A DNA stretch of 64,000 nucleotides from Chitinophaga costaii (GTDB taxonomy: Bacteria; Bacteroidota; Bacteroidia; Chitinophagales; Chitinophagaceae), in NCBI RefSeq assembly GCF_900094705.1, contig NZ_FMAR01000018.1:1-64000 (forward strand), in the 5' to 3' direction. Positions 43,279 through 52,613 of this stretch are shown piece by piece. The position numbers and the translations under genes were made by a program. Numbering within the stretch: the first letter of the stretch is position 1; the number at the start of each line of letters is the position of its first letter. The notes beneath the pieces were generated by a model, which was given only the letters and a program-made list of their open reading frames with translations, was not told the origin of the DNA and searched no databases.

Positions 43279-44103
43279 ATGAAAAGATTTTTCTGTTATA
43301 TAGCGTTCATCGGGATGCTCAGCACCGGTTGTAAAAAAGCAGCCTACCTGATGTACAATGATATTGCACGCATACAGTTGAACGATACCTCTTCCCTCAA
43401 TGCCACCTTCGTGTATGATGCGCCCAGCGTGGTGAGAGATACTATCTATGTTCAAATAAATACGATCGGAGGCTTTTCCGATCATGACCGGGCGGTGAAG
43501 ATCCTGCAAACCACAGAATACGATTATACTTATGTACGTGATACTGTGACGAACCAGATTGTCGATACCATTTTTACCGAAAAACCTTTTAAAGCCGTTC
43601 CTGGCGTGCATTATGTAGATTTCAACGATCCTTCTCTGCAACCGCTGATGGTGGTGAGAGCAGGCAATGTGATAGACAGCATACCCATTGTACTGCTCCG
43701 CGATACCAGTCTGAAAACAAACAGCTACCGCCTGCGCATACAGTTGCAGCCTAATGCGGAATTTGGCCTGGGCGAAGTAGGTGTGCGGGAAAAGACCATC
43801 GTTTTCTCTGATCACCTGGAACGTTTTTATTCCTGGCGGGTGGATAGTTACGTGGCACCGGCTTATGCCTATTTTGGCAAATACAGCACTGGCAAACACC
43901 AGTTCATGATCGATGTATTGAAAGTAAATATTGATGAAGCCTGGTACCAGGCCGCCGTAGCCGCAGGCGCCATGAACGAGTATAAGGCCCTCATTAAACA
44001 AGCATTGGTGAATTTTAATAATGACCCGGCAAATATTGCCAGCGGGAAAGCGCCGTTGCGGGAAACAGATGTTCCCACGAGTGCCGTGATAACTTTTCCT
44101 TGA
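43279..44103 (+). CDS. DUF4843 surface lipoprotein
   Basis: A 274-aa lipoprotein (MKRFFCYIAFIGMLSTGC). The mature protein has the beta-rich DUF4843 pattern: 'YLMYNDIARIQLNDTSSLNA', 'RDTIYVQINTIGGFSDHDRA' and 'NSYRLRIQLQPNAEFGLGEV', with the 'VRDTI' edge strand typical of the family. DUF4843 proteins occur in Bacteroidota SusCD loci between susD and a PKD-like lipoprotein, as here, and are presumed accessory binding proteins at the surface. The start is 8 bp after the susD stop, and the next gene begins 24 bp after its stop. Confidence 0.85.
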   Translation: MKRFFCYIAFIGMLSTGCKKAAYLMYNDIARIQLNDTSSLNATFVYDAPSVVRDTIYVQINTIGGFSDHDRAVKILQTTEYDYTYVRDTVTNQIVDTIFTEKPFKAVPGVHYVDFNDPSLQPLMVVRAGNVIDSIPIVLLRDTSLKTNSYRLRIQLQPNAEFGLGEVGVREKTIVFSDHLERFYSWRVDSYVAPAYAYFGKYSTGKHQFMIDVLKVNIDEAWYQAAVAAGAMNEYKALIKQALVNFNNDPANIASGKAPLRETDVPTSAVITFP

Positions 44104-44126
44104 TCACCCAATTAATTATTACAAAC

Positions 44127-45596
44127 ATGAAACAGTTATATATCATGGCAGGCCTGTTGTCCCTGCTGGCCTTTGGATGTAAAAAAGACAACAGCACCGG
44201 CGCTACGCATCCGCTGCCGGAGGTGGTTGTGACCGGTTTGCAGGACACCATTTCCACCTATACCCACCGCGATACCCTGCGCATAAACCCGGAAGTGCAG
44301 CATGCCGACCAGTATGATTATTATTGGACTGCTTATTCTACCAACTTTGTACAAGGCACCGGCAAGCTACCGCATGCAGATACACTAGGCACCTCCCAGT
44401 ACCTCAACTACGTTGTAACACTCACGCCAGGCGAGTACATCCTGGTGTTTAACGTGAAAGACAAAAAGACGGGAGTTATCACGCTCATTAATAAGATCAT
44501 GAACGTGGCCACGCTAAATATGAATGGTTGGTACCTGCTTAAAGACGATGGCAGCAAAACTGACTTCGACTTCATATACCAGGGTGGCCGCATTGATAAC
44601 TGGATTGCCTTTTACAACAACGGGAAAAGCCTGAATGGTACAGCCGTGAAAGCAGTATTTACCCCGTACTTCAAAATGAACCTTACCACCACCGATCTTT
44701 TCAGCGCATTTACGGTGCTTTCCTCCAAAGATGCCGGTATTTACCGTATTGACAATGGCATAGAGGCCCTGAATTTTGATAATATGTTCTTCTCTAAGCC
44801 CTCCACCCGAAACCTGCAGAACGCCTTCCAGTCTATGAATACGGCCAATCTGGGTCTTATCAACGACAACAAGGCTTATTCCATGAACAAAGGGGCACTC
44901 TTTACCGATATGTCGCCCGCTTACCGGGTGTCTGCCGTAGCCGGCGTAGACGCGATGGACATTGGATTTAACCTCGATGCAAAATCGGTCGTTTTATATA
45001 ACGGTAGTGTATATGCAAATCTGGCATCCAATGGGAATGACCTGAAGAATATGAATGCAGACCTTGTGTGGATAAATGGTTATGCCGGCCAGCGCAGTGT
45101 GGCGATGTTGCTCTTCCGCCTGCCAGACAGCCGTGGCGTGCTGGTGAAACTAAACGCGCAGTATGGTTTTCTGGCCGGTTATACATCGCCTATGGTATTA
45201 GCAAAAGATACCCTGCCTGCATCGCATGGACTGATGGCTGCCAGTGTAATTGGGGGCAACTATGACGCAGACTATATCTACTACGCCCTCGGCAACCAGG
45301 TATATCTTACCGACATTAATAGCAACGGTGAATACCTGCAGGAAACATTGCCGGCAGGGGAAACCATCACTTGTATACAACATATTAAATACCCGCAGCC
45401 TACCAGTGCTACCATACCCACCACTACCGATTTCCTGGCCATTGCGTCTTATGCCAACGGCCATTATAAAGTATGGTTGCACCCGATTAGTTCTACCGGT
45501 ACTATCCAGGCTTTGGCTAAGCCAAACTTTGAAGGAGATGGGCGTGTAGCCAATATCACCTACATGGAACAAGGGCAGGGAAGCCGCACCTTCTAA
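44127..45596 (+). CDS. PKD-like family surface lipoprotein
   Basis: The start is ATG 44127, which begins a lipoprotein signal (MKQLYIMAGLLSLLAFGC); a longer frame from 44100 overlaps the upstream stop. The 489-aa protein has an Ig/PKD-like N-terminal domain ('DTLRINPEVQHADQYDYYWT', 'LTPGEYILVFNVKDKKTGVI') and a large C-terminal propeller-like part ('YYALGNQVYLTDINSNGEYL', 'FLAIASYANGHYKVWL'). This pairing with DUF4843 is typical of one class of SusCD loci that also encode a zinc metalloprotease. It probably binds the macromolecular substrate at the surface. Confidence 0.8.
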   Translation: MKQLYIMAGLLSLLAFGCKKDNSTGATHPLPEVVVTGLQDTISTYTHRDTLRINPEVQHADQYDYYWTAYSTNFVQGTGKLPHADTLGTSQYLNYVVTLTPGEYILVFNVKDKKTGVITLINKIMNVATLNMNGWYLLKDDGSKTDFDFIYQGGRIDNWIAFYNNGKSLNGTAVKAVFTPYFKMNLTTTDLFSAFTVLSSKDAGIYRIDNGIEALNFDNMFFSKPSTRNLQNAFQSMNTANLGLINDNKAYSMNKGALFTDMSPAYRVSAVAGVDAMDIGFNLDAKSVVLYNGSVYANLASNGNDLKNMNADLVWINGYAGQRSVAMLLFRLPDSRGVLVKLNAQYGFLAGYTSPMVLAKDTLPASHGLMAASVIGGNYDADYIYYALGNQVYLTDINSNGEYLQETLPAGETITCIQHIKYPQPTSATIPTTTDFLAIASYANGHYKVWLHPISSTGTIQALAKPNFEGDGRVANITYMEQGQGSRTF

Positions 45597-45610
45597 GTAA
45601 GCTCCTATAT

Positions 45611-45669
45611 CATGAGATCACAATGACGCCACTGCATGCGCAGCCTGGCAAAGTGATCTCATGCCTTTT
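45611..45669 (+). terminator. Terminator inside the SusCD operon
   Basis: Perfect 11-bp arms CATGAGATCAC (45611-45621) and GTGATCTCATG (45653-45663) followed by CC and six T. The 31-base loop contains CTGC-ATGC-GCAG. It lies between the PKD-like lipoprotein and the TlpA gene, so read-through would set the amount of the last two products. Confidence 0.75.
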
Positions 45670-45688
45670 TTAAATAAAAAAAGTAAAC

Positions 45689-46549
45689 ATGAAACGTACA
45701 TTTTTATTAAGCGCCGCCTGCTGTTTGTATGCCGGAAGCCTGCTGGCGCAAACCGATACCGCCGCGCTTACACGGCAAAAAAGCGAACTGAAAGCAGCCT
45801 TGCAGGACGCCGACAAAAAACTGGACGACCGGCAGCGCGCCTGGACGGATGCACAGCAGGCCAAACAAAAGTACGATACCATTGGCCTGGGCCAATATCG
45901 TTATGAAATGCATGCACTAAAAATGGAAAGGAAAAAGCTGGAGATCAACTTCATCCAGCAGCATCCCGGTTACCTTGCGAGCCTGGATGCACTAAAAGAC
46001 GTTATAGGACCCATACCAGACGATATTCTCATGTATGACCGCCTGTTTAAAGGGTTGAAAAAAACAGTGCGGCAAAGCGAACCAGGCAGCAACTTACAAA
46101 AGTTGATAGCACGTTATATGGCAGTGCGCATCGGCGCGCAGGCACCCCTATTTTCCGCAGCGGATACTGCCGGTCACCCGGTAAACCTATCGGACTTCAA
46201 AGGCAAGTATGTACTACTGGATTTCTGGGCCAGTTGGTGTGGTCCGTGCCGGGAAGAAAACCCTATTGTAGTAGCCGACTACCATCGCTTTAAGGATAAA
46301 AATTTCGACATCCTTTCCGTTTCCCTGGACCAACCCGGTAAAAAAGACGCCTGGGAAAAAGCCATCCGGCAAGATAGCCTCACCTGGCAGCATGTGTCTG
46401 ACCTGAAGTACTGGGATAGTGCAGTAGCGAAGCTGTACATGGTACGTTCCATCCCGCAGAATTTCCTCATCGACCCACAGGGGAAGATCATTGCCAAAGA
46501 CCTGCGTGGGGAGCAGCTGGCTCAAAAATTAGAAGAAATATTTAAATAA
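45689..46549 (+). CDS. TlpA-family thioredoxin-like exported protein
   Basis: A 286-aa exported protein (signal MKRTFLLSAACCLYAGSLLA). Residues 20-145 form a helical N-terminal domain (coiled-coil-like 'SELKAALQDADKKLDDRQRA', 'LHALKMERKKLEINFIQQHP' region), and the C-terminal 140 form a thioredoxin domain with active site Trp183-Cys-Gly-Pro-Cys187 ('LLDFWASWCGPCREENPIVV') and cis-Pro in 'VRSIPQNFLIDPQGKI'. It should reduce or rearrange disulfides in the periplasm. Directly followed by a metalloprotease, it may open disulfide-bonded substrates for digestion. Confidence 0.9.
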   Translation: MKRTFLLSAACCLYAGSLLAQTDTAALTRQKSELKAALQDADKKLDDRQRAWTDAQQAKQKYDTIGLGQYRYEMHALKMERKKLEINFIQQHPGYLASLDALKDVIGPIPDDILMYDRLFKGLKKTVRQSEPGSNLQKLIARYMAVRIGAQAPLFSAADTAGHPVNLSDFKGKYVLLDFWASWCGPCREENPIVVADYHRFKDKNFDILSVSLDQPGKKDAWEKAIRQDSLTWQHVSDLKYWDSAVAKLYMVRSIPQNFLIDPQGKIIAKDLRGEQLAQKLEEIFK

Positions 46550-46552
46550 ACT

Positions 46553-49054
46553 ATGCTTAGATTCAACATTGCACTATTTTCCTTGCTTGGCATGGCGGTC
46601 ATCACCCATGCGCAGAAAATAGTACCTGCCGACACCACCGTTAAAAAAACGGACACGCTTCCTTCCGCCATCAAACCGTATGGGCAGGTGATCACCGCTA
46701 AGGCAAAAACATACACCGGTATGTTAACCGTACACCAGCTCAACAACCACTATTATTTTGAAATTCCGGATTCCATGTACAACCGGGCCATCCTGGTGGT
46801 AAACCGTATTGCACGTGCTGCCGCCGGCCCCAGGCCGCAATTTACCGGTTATGCCGGCGATGAGATTGCCGAAAACGTTATTCATTTTGAAAGCGGACCA
46901 GACGATCGCGTGTTCATGAAAGTAATGCGCTTTGCAGAACGTTCTACAGACAGTACCAGCAATGGCATGTACCGCGCTGTCATAAATTCCAACCTGGAAC
47001 CAATCGTAGCCGTATTCCCGGTGAAAGCTTACAACAAAACGGCCAACAGTACGGTGATCGATGTAACGGATTACCTGAACACGGAAAATGAAATTTTTTA
47101 CTTTGGACCGCAGGCAAAGGCGGTGCTAAAACTGGGTGCCGTACAGGCAGATAAGTCGTTCATCACCGGCATACATGCCTTCCCGATGAACATTGAGATC
47201 CACACGCTGCGTAGTTATCTGGAGATACCCGGACCTCAGGGTGTAGCCAGCACCATTCCCGGTACCTATGAGCTGAATAGCTCCATGGTACTGCTGCCGA
47301 AAGTTCCCATGCAGCCCCGGTATGCAGATGCGCGGGTAGGTTTTTTTGCCAGAGGTTATGTAGATTTTGATGCAGATCCGCAGGGCGTAAAACAGCAATA
47401 CCTTATTACCCGCTGGCGCCTGGAACCTAAAGCAGAAGACCTGGAAAAATATAAAAAGGGGGAACTGGTGGAACCTAAAAACCCCATCATTTATTACATA
47501 GATCCTGCCACCCCCAAAAAATGGGTGCCTTACCTGATCGCGGGTGTGAACGACTGGGAAAAAGCCTTTGAGCAAGCCGGCTTCAAGAACGCCATCAAAG
47601 CATTGCCCGCTCCAGAGCATGATACTACCTGGAGCATAGATGATGCACGCCATAATGTGATCGTATACAAACCATCGCAAATAGCCAATGCCAGCGGTCC
47701 CCACGTACATGATCCTCGCAGTGGGGAGATCATTGAAACCCACATCAACTGGTATCATAACATTATGCAACTGGTACACAACTGGTACATGCTGCAAGCC
47801 GGCGCTATAGACACCGGTGCACACAAAATGCAGTTCGACGATGAACTGATGGGGCAACTCATCCGGTTCGTGTCTTCTCATGAAGTAGGGCATACCCTGG
47901 GCCTAAGCCATAACTTTGGTTCCAGCTCTACTATACCCGTAGAAAAATTAAGGGATAAGGCCTATGTAGAAGCCCACGGCCATACACCTTCTATCATGGA
48001 CTATGCACGATTCAATTACGTAGCGCAGCCCGAAGATAATATTTCCCGCAAAGGCATTTTCCCGAGAATAGGGGAGTACGATACCTGGGCCATTGAATTT
48101 GGCTATCGCCTGTATCCCCAGTTTAAGTCGGCGAAGGAAGAAGTGCCTTACCTGAACCAACTGGTGATCGATAGCCTGGCACATAATATTCGCCTGTTTT
48201 TTGGCAGTGAAAACATGTTCAATGATCCCCGCAGTCAAAGCGAGGACCTGGGCGACAATGCTGTATTGGCGGGCAAATACGGGATTAAAAACCTGCAACG
48301 CATCTTGCCCCACCTGCAGGAATGGACGCGGGAGCCCAACGAGGGGTATGATAACCTGAAGATCATGTACGAGGAGTTGATCAAGCAGTATAGATTATTC
48401 ACGGTGCATGTACTTAAGAATATAGGTGGCGAATACTACAACATCAAAAGTGTGGAGCAACCCGGCCTGCAAATGGTGCCGGTGGAGTACCAGCGCCAGA
48501 AAGACGCCATGAAATTCCTCAACGATTACCTTTTTACAACGCCCACCTGGTTGATCAATGATTCCCTATCCGCACTAACCGGTGTAGACCCTTTCTTGCA
48601 GATCAATGTTGCACAGTTCAATGTATTGATGAAACTTCAAGGCTCCGGCATGCTATTAGGCCTGCTTAAAACAGCGGAACTGCATAAAGGGATGAAAACC
48701 TACAAGCCTGAGGAATTCCTGCAAGACCTGAAACATAGCGTATGGACGGAGTTGTACACTAACAAACCGATCGATATGTATCGCCGTAATCAGCAGAAAT
48801 TGTATGTGGAAAATTCATCCAAAGCCTTCAAGGCGGTGAATGAACTCGTAGGCCGGAACAATGGGAACGGCACTATTTATTATATCAATCCCGATCCAAC
48901 TGGTAACGATGTTTCCAGCATTATGCGGGCACATTTAAGTGATCTAAAAACGGATATCCATAAATCCATTCCCTTGCAGGCTGGTTTATCCAAACTGCAC
49001 CTGCAGGATATGGAACACCGCATTGATACGCTATTGAAAGGGAAAGCCCTGTAA
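46553..49054 (+). CDS. Exported zinc metalloprotease (DUF5117/DUF5118 type)
   Basis: An 833-aa enzyme with signal peptide (MLRFNIALFSLLGMAVITHA). The metzincin-like site is His443-Glu-Val-Gly-His447-Thr-Leu-Gly-Leu-Ser-His453, followed by 'SIMDYARFNYVAQPEDN', which supplies the Met-turn. The N-terminal part ('GMLTVHQLNNHYYFEIPDSM', 'ILVVNRIARAAAGPRPQFTG') and 'LITRWRLEPKAEDLEKYKKG' match the DUF5118/DUF5117 modules of Bacteroidota 'zinc-dependent metalloproteases'. It starts 3 bp after the TlpA stop, so the two are translationally coupled and probably act on the same protein substrate. Confidence 0.92.
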   Translation: MLRFNIALFSLLGMAVITHAQKIVPADTTVKKTDTLPSAIKPYGQVITAKAKTYTGMLTVHQLNNHYYFEIPDSMYNRAILVVNRIARAAAGPRPQFTGYAGDEIAENVIHFESGPDDRVFMKVMRFAERSTDSTSNGMYRAVINSNLEPIVAVFPVKAYNKTANSTVIDVTDYLNTENEIFYFGPQAKAVLKLGAVQADKSFITGIHAFPMNIEIHTLRSYLEIPGPQGVASTIPGTYELNSSMVLLPKVPMQPRYADARVGFFARGYVDFDADPQGVKQQYLITRWRLEPKAEDLEKYKKGELVEPKNPIIYYIDPATPKKWVPYLIAGVNDWEKAFEQAGFKNAIKALPAPEHDTTWSIDDARHNVIVYKPSQIANASGPHVHDPRSGEIIETHINWYHNIMQLVHNWYMLQAGAIDTGAHKMQFDDELMGQLIRFVSSHEVGHTLGLSHNFGSSSTIPVEKLRDKAYVEAHGHTPSIMDYARFNYVAQPEDNISRKGIFPRIGEYDTWAIEFGYRLYPQFKSAKEEVPYLNQLVIDSLAHNIRLFFGSENMFNDPRSQSEDLGDNAVLAGKYGIKNLQRILPHLQEWTREPNEGYDNLKIMYEELIKQYRLFTVHVLKNIGGEYYNIKSVEQPGLQMVPVEYQRQKDAMKFLNDYLFTTPTWLINDSLSALTGVDPFLQINVAQFNVLMKLQGSGMLLGLLKTAELHKGMKTYKPEEFLQDLKHSVWTELYTNKPIDMYRRNQQKLYVENSSKAFKAVNELVGRNNGNGTIYYINPDPTGNDVSSIMRAHLSDLKTDIHKSIPLQAGLSKLHLQDMEHRIDTLLKGKAL

Positions 49055-49085
49055 TTCGCTGAAATAGTACCGTGACTGAAGAAAA

Positions 49086-49117
49086 GAGGCTACCTCTCCT
49101 TACCGGGAGGTAGCCTC
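49086..49117. terminator. Bidirectional terminator between the converging SusCD loci
   Basis: Perfect 11-bp arms GAGGCTACCTC (49086-49096) and GAGGTAGCCTC (49107-49117). It lies between the convergent metalloprotease gene (+) and FAD oxidoreductase gene (-). T runs are short on both sides. Confidence 0.75.
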
Positions 49118-49148
49118 GCTTGTTTATAAGAATGGTACCGTATATGCG

Positions 49149-51128
49149 TTATTCCGGGATAAAAAGCACGGCATCCGCTACCACGGCGCCATCTGCTTTA
49201 TCATTGCCAATTTCCACGTAGGCCTTGCTGCCAGCGCTCAATTGGTAAGTGCCCAGGTCGGCCCATTCACCGGAGGTCTGTCCTTCTACTTTCACATTTT
49301 CAGACAGGATCTTTACGGTTTGGGAGGTCTTGCCGTCAAAAATGCTGGTAAGCGTTACGGTGGCATGACCGGGCAACCGGGGGATGTAGGTGTAGATATG
49401 ATAACGTCCCTTTTTGCGAATATCCGGGGTAAAACGCACCCGTTTTGGAGTGGCACCTTTGGTATTGTCTGTGAGCATGGACGGACCGTAACAACCTTTG
49501 GTGTCCTTCGTCCAATTGCCCGTGATGGTAACGTGTTTTTCGTCGTCATTATCCACCAGTATTTCCGGGGTACTATTATCGGCCAGCGGGTTGGCGATCA
49601 GCATGGCCTGTATTTTTTTTACGTCGGCCTGCTGCACGGTGGTATGCGCGTCTATAGCTACCGCCGCAGCGGTGGCAGCGGATTGCGCCAGTACCATGAA
49701 TACCGGCTCCATGCGGATAGATCCGTAAGCAATGTGTGTTGCCGATAAACAAACCGGTACCAATAGATTGGTGCAGTCTGCCGGCTTAGGAACCAGGGCG
49801 CGGTAAGACACCGGGTAGGGGCCAAAACCGCCTATCTGCACATCACCTTCATTTTTCACCATACCGTTTACGACAATGCGCTGGATATTGTGGGAGTCCA
49901 TCGTGTAAGCGGCCATGCCTACACCGTCTGTTACCGTTTCCCTGCCTTCACAATTGGCCTGCGTCATCACATATTCCCCTACCATGCGCCTGGCTTCTCT
50001 GACATACAATTGCGGTGTCCAGTGATTGGTTTCCGGGTATTCGTCTTTGGGATAGCCCCATTTCAGGATAGCATCCCTCAGGTGCTGGGGCATTCTTTCA
50101 TCGTGCCCTATAAAGTAAAGTAATCCTTTGGTGTAGTTTTCATGGTCCTGGATAATCTTTTTCCGGGTGGCGACATCTGCCTCCGGATAGTCGTAATTCA
50201 TGCCGATCATGTCGGTACTAAATGCACCGTTGTTATTAATATCTGTTTTGCCATTTTGCATCAGGTCAAACTTTAAAATAGCATTCAGATTTTTTGCATC
50301 TATCTTTTGCAGCAAACGCAGGAGCAGTTCATACCGTGCAGGATCATAATCCGCCGGCTGGGTAATGGGGATCATGTTGCCGGGCTGGTTACTCAGGCAT
50401 ATCCTGAAATTATAGGCCTGAACTTTTGTATCGCCGGCTCCTGGATGGTCCAGTATGGCAGGGCTAATGCCCCATAACAGGCCGCTTTCCGGATGCCCAG
50501 GTATCTTGTATGGATCAATACCGTCGGGAAACTGGTGCTTGTCGCGGAGCTGCACGCCGTTGTACGTTTCATGATATTGTTCATTGGCTTCGCGGCCCAC
50601 TTTATAAGACACCCCGGCCTTGGCCATCAGATCTCCTTCATACGAACAATCGATAAACATTTTGGCCTTTACTACCTGGGTGGTGGGGCCGCTTACGGTG
50701 ATCTCTGTGATCTGGCCTTTTACCTTCTTTACGTCCGTAAGTTGGTAGTCGTAAAATACATCCACCTTTCCTGCCTGCATATAATGGTGAAACGTTTCTT
50801 CCGCTACATGTGGCTCAAATATCCACTGTTCCAGCTTTCCGTAGTGTGCGCCAATGCGCCGGTAGAAGTTGCGCGATATGCCGGTAATAGCGTATTTGTT
50901 GCCAATATCGGTATAACCCAACCCTCCGGAACTGAGGCCACCCAGCCTTTTGTCCGGCGATATCAGTAATACCGATTTGTGTAATTGCTTCGCCGTATAA
51001 GCAGCGATCACTCCTGCAGAGGTGCCGCCGTACACACAAATGTCTACTTCCTTCGGTACCCCGGCATGGAGGGCGCTGCCGGCCATCAGCAGGGATAGAA
51101 GGGTGATGATTTTCTTTTTCAATTGCAT
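49149..51128 (-). CDS. Exported FAD-dependent oxidoreductase with C-terminal beta domain
   Basis: A 659-aa exported protein (signal MQLKKKIITLLSLLMAGSAL…). The FAD-binding part (PF12831-type) begins 'VDICVYGGTSAGVIAAYTAK' (Rossmann GGTSAG), then 'LGGLSSGGLGYTDIGNKYA', 'MFIDCSYEGDLMAKAGVSYK' and 'TDGVGMAAYTMDSHNIQRIV', ending the enzyme core near 515 with 'YGSIRMEPVFMVLAQSAATA'. The last ~135 residues ('EILVDNDDEKHVTITGNWTK', 'GRYHIYTYIPRLPGHATVTL') resemble the golvesin/xanthan-lyase C-terminal beta-sandwich, probably carbohydrate- or surface-binding. It starts 11 bp after the susD stop in the same transcript, so the substrate imported by this SusCD pair is likely one it oxidises. Confidence 0.9.
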   Translation of the reverse strand: MQLKKKIITLLSLLMAGSALHAGVPKEVDICVYGGTSAGVIAAYTAKQLHKSVLLISPDKRLGGLSSGGLGYTDIGNKYAITGISRNFYRRIGAHYGKLEQWIFEPHVAEETFHHYMQAGKVDVFYDYQLTDVKKVKGQITEITVSGPTTQVVKAKMFIDCSYEGDLMAKAGVSYKVGREANEQYHETYNGVQLRDKHQFPDGIDPYKIPGHPESGLLWGISPAILDHPGAGDTKVQAYNFRICLSNQPGNMIPITQPADYDPARYELLLRLLQKIDAKNLNAILKFDLMQNGKTDINNNGAFSTDMIGMNYDYPEADVATRKKIIQDHENYTKGLLYFIGHDERMPQHLRDAILKWGYPKDEYPETNHWTPQLYVREARRMVGEYVMTQANCEGRETVTDGVGMAAYTMDSHNIQRIVVNGMVKNEGDVQIGGFGPYPVSYRALVPKPADCTNLLVPVCLSATHIAYGSIRMEPVFMVLAQSAATAAAVAIDAHTTVQQADVKKIQAMLIANPLADNSTPEILVDNDDEKHVTITGNWTKDTKGCYGPSMLTDNTKGATPKRVRFTPDIRKKGRYHIYTYIPRLPGHATVTLTSIFDGKTSQTVKILSENVKVEGQTSGEWADLGTYQLSAGSKAYVEIGNDKADGAVVADAVLFIPE

Positions 51129-51139
51129 GGTAACGTGTA

Positions 51140-52588
51140 TTAGTAACCAGGATTCTGGTCTTTGATAGGATCAATATCTTTATTGTAATTGTATTCATTC
51201 GAGGGGATAGGCCACAACAGGTGTTTGTCTGTCACGGTAATGCCTTTATCGGCCAGGATCACCTGTTTTACAATGCCCAGGCGTTTCAGATCCAGCCAAT
51301 GTTTGCCCTCCGAACAATCTTCGTAGGTTCTTTCCCGTACCACCAGGTTAATGAATGCATCCAGCGAGGAATAATTGGCCAGTTTAAAATCTACACTGGC
51401 ATCCGCTACCAGGGGATTTTTACCATATGCCCGTCTATGCACGATATTAAGTTGCTCCATCGCATCGGCTGTAGGCGCATTAGCTACCCGGGCGGCGCAT
51501 TCTGCGTAAAATAGCAGCACATCTGCATAGCGGTACATGGGGTAATCATTGCCGCCGCTAGTGGTGGTGGTTTTGTCGCTGAACTTTTTATTGAGGATCG
51601 TTGTAGGACTCAGGCCAAACGTTTGGGAGTACCAGTTGTAAACATAGCGCAGGTCTGCACGATCCCATTGTTTTACAAAAAGATTTTGCTCAGAGTCGCT
51701 ATAGAACGTATAAAACCCGCCGGGAGGATAATATCCGGAATTAGGATAGTGTGCGTAAATGGGGTAGGAAAATCCCTGGCCGCTGGGTGTACGGGAAAAT
51801 TTCAGGAAAAATACTTCTTCTGTAGAACCTTCTACTTCCGGCCCATACAGTTTATCAAAATCATCCGCCACGGTTACATTCACCAGGGAGAATTTATTGC
51901 TAGTGATGATTTGCTTGGCTTCATCCGCTGCCTTTTGGTAATCATGCATGTTCATATACACATCTGCCAGAACGGCCTTGGCAGACCATTTGGTGGGTGC
52001 GCCCGGTAACCGGCCGGTTTCCCCCAGGCCCGCTTCAGCCGCAGTGAGGTCAGACAGGATGAGTGCATACACGTCGTCCTGGCTGCTACGGGGCACGTTT
52101 TGGTCTTCCATATTAGCCTCCGTTCTAATGGGCACGCCTGCCCAGTTGCGCACCAGGTGAAAGTAAATAAGCCCTCTCATGAACTTAGCTTCTGCAATAA
52201 AGCGGGTAGCATCTGCCTCGCCGATCTCCTTGCCCAGGGGTGTTTTTTGTATCACAATATTGGCATCGCGGATCGCTTCATAAAAGCGGCGCCACATATC
52301 CGACACGCGGGTGATGTTAGTGTTATCCAGGCCGGTATAGGTATTCAGCGGGGCATGGCTGCCGCGGCCATACATATACTCGGTGTATATTTCGAGCTGG
52401 GTTTGGTATAAAGCGCCCATGTTGCCCTGATCCCGGAGCGGTGGATAAATGGCGTTCAATCCTGCCTCCACTTCAGCCGGCTTATTATAAAAGTTACTGG
52501 CCGCAATTGCCTTCGGCTTTTCATCCAGCAATTTAGAACAGGCCGTAAATAAAAATATAGTTAGTATAAAGATGATTTTATTTTTCAT
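51140..52588 (-). CDS. SusD/RagB-family surface lipoprotein
   Basis: The start is ATG 52588, beginning a lipoprotein signal (MKNKIIFILTIFLFTAC); the frame extends to 52711 but the extension overlaps susC. The 482-aa product has the SusD layout: 'KLLDEKPKAIAASNFYNKPA', 'VEAGLNAIYPPLRDQGN', TPR helices ('FIAEAKFMRGLIYFHLVRNW', 'KWSAKAVLADVYMNMHDYQK'), 'YADVLLFYAECAARVANAPT' and C-terminal 'RERTYEDCSEGKHWLDLKRL'. It partners with the susC ending 25 bp upstream. Confidence 0.93.
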   Translation of the reverse strand: MKNKIIFILTIFLFTACSKLLDEKPKAIAASNFYNKPAEVEAGLNAIYPPLRDQGNMGALYQTQLEIYTEYMYGRGSHAPLNTYTGLDNTNITRVSDMWRRFYEAIRDANIVIQKTPLGKEIGEADATRFIAEAKFMRGLIYFHLVRNWAGVPIRTEANMEDQNVPRSSQDDVYALILSDLTAAEAGLGETGRLPGAPTKWSAKAVLADVYMNMHDYQKAADEAKQIITSNKFSLVNVTVADDFDKLYGPEVEGSTEEVFFLKFSRTPSGQGFSYPIYAHYPNSGYYPPGGFYTFYSDSEQNLFVKQWDRADLRYVYNWYSQTFGLSPTTILNKKFSDKTTTTSGGNDYPMYRYADVLLFYAECAARVANAPTADAMEQLNIVHRRAYGKNPLVADASVDFKLANYSSLDAFINLVVRERTYEDCSEGKHWLDLKRLGIVKQVILADKGITVTDKHLLWPIPSNEYNYNKDIDPIKDQNPGY

Positions 52589-52613
52589 ACAAGCAATTAA
52601 AACAGTTAAAAGA

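Noticed and set aside
43267..44001. Minus-strand frame (244 codons)
   Set aside because: Antisense to the DUF4843 lipoprotein, which has a lipobox and fits the operon.
47126..47893. Long minus-strand frame (255 codons)
   Set aside because: Antisense to the metalloprotease gene including its zinc site; composition is typical of an antisense shadow.
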